Shown: positions 4,781 to 7,816 of the stretch, one piece after another
Layout: each line of letters begins with the position of its first letter
Numbering within the stretch: position 1 is the stretch's first letter
DNA from: Erythrobacter sp.
GTDB taxonomy: Bacteria > Pseudomonadota > Alphaproteobacteria > Sphingomonadales > Sphingomonadaceae
Assembly: GCA_030731635.1 (NCBI GenBank)
Contig: JANQTR010000016.1
Coordinates: forward strand, 1 to 7,816
Reading direction: 5' to 3'
Length of the DNA: 7,816 bases
Program-made: the position numbers and the translations under genes
The notes under the pieces: generated by a model
Database searches by the model: none
Told to the model about the DNA's origin: nothing
Seen by the model: the letters and a program-made list of their open reading frames with translations, nothing else

Positions 4781-6100
4781 ATGCAAAGCCGCGCCCTTGA
4801 TGCTTTCGCCCTTTCCCGCCGCAGCCTGATCCGGGGCAGCGCGCTGCTGGCGGGCGGCGCCGCGCTTGGCGGGCTGCCGTTCGGGCGGGCGTTGTTTGCC
4901 CATGATGTAAGCGAATCCTGGCCCAATGTCGCCGCGCTGGCGGATCGCTATGTGTCGGAACGCAAGGTAGCGAACCTGTTCCTGACCTTTGGCTGGGGGC
5001 AGCAAGATCGGGCCCACACCGTGGGCGGCGGCACGCTGTCGCTGGCCAGGCCAACGTTGGTGGACGAAGATTCGCTGTATCGGATTTATTCGATGTCCAA
5101 ACCAATCACCGGGATGGCGGTGATGATACTGATTGATCAGGGCAAGCTTGGTCTTGATCAGCCGCTGTATGAAATCCTGCCAAAGTTCCGCGAGATGCAG
5201 GTGCTGATCAATCCCGAAGGCGCGTTGGAAGACACCGTCCCTGCCGAGCGTCCGATCACGATCCGCCAACTGCTGACCCACACGGCGGGGCTGGGCTATC
5301 AGATCATCAGCAAGGGCCCCTTGCAGGCGGCGTTCAACGAACAGGGCTTGGTCGGCGGACGGGTCAGCCGAATTCCGATCCCCGGTATTGAACCGGTGAC
5401 CCCTGCACCCGGCCTTGCGGTCTGGGCCGACCGGCTGGCTGAATTGCCGCTCATGTATCAGCCCGCGACCAAGTGGAGCTATTCGTGCAGCCTCGACCTG
5501 CTCGGCCGCGTGATCGAGGTGGTGAGCGGGATGGAATTCGAAGCCTTCCTGAAAGCGCGCATCTTCGAGCCGTGCGGCATGACCAGCACCTGGATGCAGG
5601 TTCCGCAGAGCGAAGTAGGCCGGTTGACCGACAATTACGGGATCATCGGCGGCAATGCCTTCCCGATCGATCCCGGTGCCAATTCGATCTTCACCGATCC
5701 GCCCGAAGTGCCTGCTGGCGGCGGCGGACTGGTTTCAAGCCCGCGGGATTATGACCGGTTCCTGCGGATGCTGCTGGGTTATGGCAGGATTGATGGCAAG
5801 TTCGTGATGAGCGAGGAAGCGGTGCGCGTCGCCACGTCGAACTTGTTGCCCGCCAGCGTTGACACCACCGGCAGCTGGCTGGAAGGCGAAGGTCACGGCG
5901 CGGGCGGCCGGTCGAAAGACGGGACGTTTGGCTGGGGCGGGGCAGCGGGCACGCTGGCAGCGGTGGATTTCAAGCTGGGCCTGCGTTCGACGCTGTTCAC
6001 GCAATACATGCCGTCCGAAGCCTACCCGATCCGCGACGAATTCCTCGCTGCGCTGGAGGCCGACCTGTCGGCAATGCGCGCCAAGAAGAAGGCGGCGTAA
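4781..6100 (+). CDS. Tat-exported serine hydrolase, class C beta-lactamase/family VIII esterase fold
   Basis: This is a penicillin-binding-fold hydrolase (Beta-lactamase family PF00144) of 439 residues that likely acts on an ester, amide or peptide substrate outside the cytoplasm. The N-terminus carries a twin-arginine signal: S-R-R-S-L-I-R at 12-18, then a Gly/Ala/Leu core, with cleavage somewhere around residues 37-40. The catalytic S-x-x-K is S104-M-S-K107 in RIYSMSKPITG. The second motif is Y234-S-C, where class C beta-lactamases have Y-A/S-N. The third is W385-G-G in FGWGGAAGT, in the position of KTG and typical of family VIII esterases and related hydrolases. RQLLTHTAGLGY (162-173) and the GGGGLVSSPRDYDRF region (313-327) are also typical. 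The motifs fit an esterase or peptidase better than an antibiotic-degrading lactamase, but the substrate is unknown. It is the first gene of an operon; its TAA overlaps the nudC ATG by one base. Confidence 0.88.
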   Translation: MQSRALDAFALSRRSLIRGSALLAGGAALGGLPFGRALFAHDVSESWPNVAALADRYVSERKVANLFLTFGWGQQDRAHTVGGGTLSLARPTLVDEDSLYRIYSMSKPITGMAVMILIDQGKLGLDQPLYEILPKFREMQVLINPEGALEDTVPAERPITIRQLLTHTAGLGYQIISKGPLQAAFNEQGLVGGRVSRIPIPGIEPVTPAPGLAVWADRLAELPLMYQPATKWSYSCSLDLLGRVIEVVSGMEFEAFLKARIFEPCGMTSTWMQVPQSEVGRLTDNYGIIGGNAFPIDPGANSIFTDPPEVPAGGGGLVSSPRDYDRFLRMLLGYGRIDGKFVMSEEAVRVATSNLLPASVDTTGSWLEGEGHGAGGRSKDGTFGWGGAAGTLAAVDFKLGLRSTLFTQYMPSEAYPIRDEFLAALEADLSAMRAKKKAA

Positions 6101-7011
6101 TGCACCACCCTGCAGCGCCCGCGCCGCTGATGGCGTTTGCCGGATCGCCGATTGACCGGGCGGATCATATCCGAACCGACGATGCGGCGCTGGCAGAGCT
6201 GATGAACTGGCGCGCGCGGGTGCTGGTGATGGACGGGCTGATCCCGGGTATCGACGATGTCGGCGGCCTAGTGTGGAGCTCGCTTGCCGATGTCGCGCCT
6301 GATGCTGAACTGGTGTTCCTGGGGCTGATGGACGGCAAGGCGCATTTCGTTCCCGTCCCGGCTGAGGGCGCAGGCGGTCCCGCCTATGCCATGCCTGCCG
6401 CGTGGCAGGTTATGCAACTGCTCAGCCCGCCCGATCTGGCGATCTATGGCGGCGCGCGCAGTCTGGCCGATTGGCACGCCCGCCACCGGTTCTGTGCGCG
6501 CTGCGGTTCGACCACCAAGCTGGTCAAGGGCGGCTGGCAGCGGCATTGCGAGCCTTGCGGCGCGGATCACTTCCCGCGCACCGATCCGGTGACGATCATG
6601 TTGGTCGAACACACCTCTGAAGAGTTTGGGGACCGCCTGTTGCTCGGCCGCCAGCCGCGCTTTCCGCCCAAGATGTATTCGGCGCTCGCTGGCTTTGTCG
6701 AACCGGGTGAAACGATTGAAGAAGCGGTCGCGCGCGAAGTGCATGAGGAAGCGGGCGTGCGGGTGCGCGACGTGCGCTATATCGCCAGCCAGCCGTGGCC
6801 GTTCCCCAGCCAGTTGATGATCGGCTGCACGTCTGTAGCGGATGATCCTGAACTCACGATCGATACCACCGAGCTGGAAGACGCCCGCTGGTTCACCCGC
6901 GCCGAGCTGGAAGAAGCGCGCGCAGCGGGTGAACACGGCACAGACCTGCTATACTTCCCGCGCCCGTTCGCGATTGCGCATCACCTTGTGGCATGGTGGC
7001 TCGACCGATGA
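6100..7011 (+). CDS. nudC: NAD(+)/NADH diphosphatase NudC (RNA deNADding Nudix hydrolase)
   Basis: NudC cleaves NAD(H) to NMN(H) and AMP, and in E. coli removes NAD caps from RNA 5' ends; it is cytoplasmic and needs divalent metal. The protein has 303 residues. An N-terminal domain occupies about 1-125. The zinc ribbon follows, with ligands C132, C135, C150 and C153 (FCARCG and HCEPCG). The Nudix box GX5EX7REUXEEXGU is complete at 198-220: G198, E204, R212, E213, E216, E217 and G219. The NudC-specific SQPWPFPxS signature is present at 230-237 (S-Q-P-W-P-F-P-S), which separates this enzyme from other Nudix hydrolases. The start is set by the TAATG overlap with the upstream stop and by GAAGG seven bases before it. 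The end overlaps the next gene as ATGA, so all three genes are probably translationally coupled. Confidence 0.96.
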   Translation: MHHPAAPAPLMAFAGSPIDRADHIRTDDAALAELMNWRARVLVMDGLIPGIDDVGGLVWSSLADVAPDAELVFLGLMDGKAHFVPVPAEGAGGPAYAMPAAWQVMQLLSPPDLAIYGGARSLADWHARHRFCARCGSTTKLVKGGWQRHCEPCGADHFPRTDPVTIMLVEHTSEEFGDRLLLGRQPRFPPKMYSALAGFVEPGETIEEAVAREVHEEAGVRVRDVRYIASQPWPFPSQLMIGCTSVADDPELTIDTTELEDARWFTRAELEEARAAGEHGTDLLYFPRPFAIAHHLVAWWLDR

Positions 7012-7691
7012 CCGACACGCTCACGATCGATATCTACTCTGACGTGATGTGCCCGTGGTGCCTTATTGGCTACGGGCAGCTGACCAAGGCGCTGGCGGAA
7101 TTGGAGGGCGAAATCGCGGCAGACATCCGCTGGCGACCGTTTGAACTCAACCCGCAAATGCCGCCAGAAGGCGAGCAGCAGGAAGCCCACCTGCAACGCA
7201 AATACCGGCGCTCGGCTGAGGAAGGCGCAGGCCTGCGCAGCCAGATGAAGGCGATTGCCAGTGGGGCGGGGGTATCACTGAGTTTCGAGGGCGAAGGCGA
7301 GGCTCCGCCTGCGATGATGTGGAACACCCGCGATTGCCACAAGCTGCTGGCCTTCGCGCTGGAACAGGCAGGGCCCCAGGTTCAGACCGCGCTGAAACTC
7401 GCCCTGTTCAAGGCACATTTCAACCGCCGCGAACCTTTGGGGAATCGCGACGTGCTGCTCGATATCGCCGCCAGCGTTGGCCTGCACCGCGTGGCAGCCA
7501 AGGCGGCGCTCGATGATCCTGAACTGGAAGCCCGCGTGCTCGCCGAAGAAGCGCAGGCGTGGGACATGAACATCTCCGGCGTGCCTGCGATGATCATCAA
7601 CGGCAAATTCATGATCCCCGGAGCGCAATCGCCTGAGGTTTATGTGAACGCGCTGCGCCGGGTGGCTGAAAAGAGCCGGGCTGCGGTTTAA
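7008..7691 (+). CDS. frnE: FrnE-type DsbA-family oxidoreductase, cytoplasmic
   Basis: This is a thioredoxin-fold protein with an inserted helical domain, like FrnE, 2-hydroxychromene-2-carboxylate isomerase and other DsbA-like cytoplasmic proteins. It has 227 residues and no signal peptide. The active site is C15-P-W-C18 (SDVMCPWCLIG) at the end of the first strand, typical of FrnE. The cis-proline loop is V192-P193 (ISGVPAMIING), followed by the family's F-x-I-x-GAQ element (201-207). In Deinococcus, FrnE acts as a disulfide oxidoreductase in oxidative stress; that role here is inference. The ATG at 7008 overlaps the nudC stop (ATGA) and has GGTGG eight bases upstream. An in-frame ATG at 6993 would add only MVARP and is possible. 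The gene ends tail to tail with the next gene, sharing TTAA between the stop codons. The symbol is given by family resemblance. Confidence 0.88.
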   Translation: MTDTLTIDIYSDVMCPWCLIGYGQLTKALAELEGEIAADIRWRPFELNPQMPPEGEQQEAHLQRKYRRSAEEGAGLRSQMKAIASGAGVSLSFEGEGEAPPAMMWNTRDCHKLLAFALEQAGPQVQTALKLALFKAHFNRREPLGNRDVLLDIAASVGLHRVAAKAALDDPELEARVLAEEAQAWDMNISGVPAMIINGKFMIPGAQSPEVYVNALRRVAEKSRAAV

Positions 7692-7816
7692 ACCAGCCCC
7701 AGCCGCTCCAGCTTCATTGCCAGCTTGCCGGGCAGGGCGTCGCCGATATCCTCGCCCTCAGCCACGTCCTTCGGGGCCTTGTCATCGGTGAGGTAACGCC
7801 AGCCCTGATGCGCGCG
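7688..7816 (-). CDS. DUF1489-like protein, C-terminal 42 residues (5' end beyond the window)
   Basis: The minus strand is open from the window edge to the TAA at 7688-7690. It encodes a C-terminus beginning RAHQGWRYLTDD, continuing through an acidic stretch (DVAEGEDIGD) and ending KLAMKLERLGLV. The HQGWRYL stretch followed by a D-x-P/A-P segment and a hydrophobic last helix matches what I remember of the end of DUF1489 proteins, a conserved alphaproteobacterial family of unknown function. Only about a quarter or a third of the expected protein is visible, so the name is tentative. Codon use and base composition match the neighbours, and the convergent, stop-overlapping arrangement with the frnE-like gene supports a real gene end. 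Confidence 0.65.
   Translation of the reverse strand, partial: RAHQGWRYLTDDKAPKDVAEGEDIGDALPGKLAMKLERLGLV

Noticed and set aside
4255..5281. Long minus-strand open frames across the mutY end, the divergent region and the serine hydrolase
   Set aside because: They cross several well-supported genes and the intergenic region without any domain signal; they are shadows of GC-biased codons.
1..7816. Defence, mobile or CRISPR-type system
   Set aside because: No transposase, integrase, nuclease-toxin pair, direct-repeat array, tRNA or att-like duplication is visible; every gene except the small membrane protein fits a known core family.

Overview
This 7.8-kb window is ordinary-looking, gene-dense, high-GC chromosomal DNA. 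It most resembles an alphaproteobacterium of the order Sphingomonadales, probably in the Erythrobacter/Porphyrobacter group. That placement rests on the protein sequences and on my recollection of the gene order (mutY, a DUF721 gene, DsbA-like genes, smc). No search was run. Nothing mobile is visible: no transposase, integrase, tRNA, rRNA or CRISPR array. There is no gene-free stretch longer than about 120 bases.

Left part, minus strand (3379 down to 1): four co-oriented genes, in transcription order a DUF721/DciA-like protein (predicted replicative-helicase loader), a secreted DsbA-family protein with a CGHC active site, a DsbA-family lipoprotein with a CPAC active site, and smc, which runs off the left edge with its first 396 codons present. 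The first two genes are 16 bp apart and the last two 30 bp apart. The 90-bp gap between the two dsbA-like genes holds a candidate internal promoter. mutY (adenine glycosylase) reads away from the DUF721 gene, and the two start codons are only about 14-29 bp apart. The block therefore combines chromosome maintenance (helicase loading, SMC condensation, 8-oxoguanine repair) with two envelope thiol-redox proteins.

Middle: mutY ends tail to tail with a 73-residue membrane protein of unknown function, and their stop codons share the palindrome CTAG. Directly upstream of that small gene is a 22-bp AT-rich imperfect palindrome, the best candidate regulatory site in the window. It lies in the divergent region shared with the next operon.

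Right part, plus strand (4781-7691): a tightly coupled three-gene operon. It encodes a Tat-exported serine hydrolase of the class C beta-lactamase/family VIII esterase fold, NudC (NADH pyrophosphatase/RNA deNADding enzyme) and a cytoplasmic FrnE-type DsbA-family oxidoreductase. The junctions overlap as TAATG and ATGA. The operon converges on the 3' end of a gene with the C-terminus of a DUF1489 protein, and the two stop codons share TTAA.

I found no convincing undescribed multi-gene system. The points most worth following up are the palindrome at 4665-4686, the tandem DsbA paralogs that share a second, equally spaced cysteine pair, and the layout that links the DciA-like gene, the redox genes and smc.
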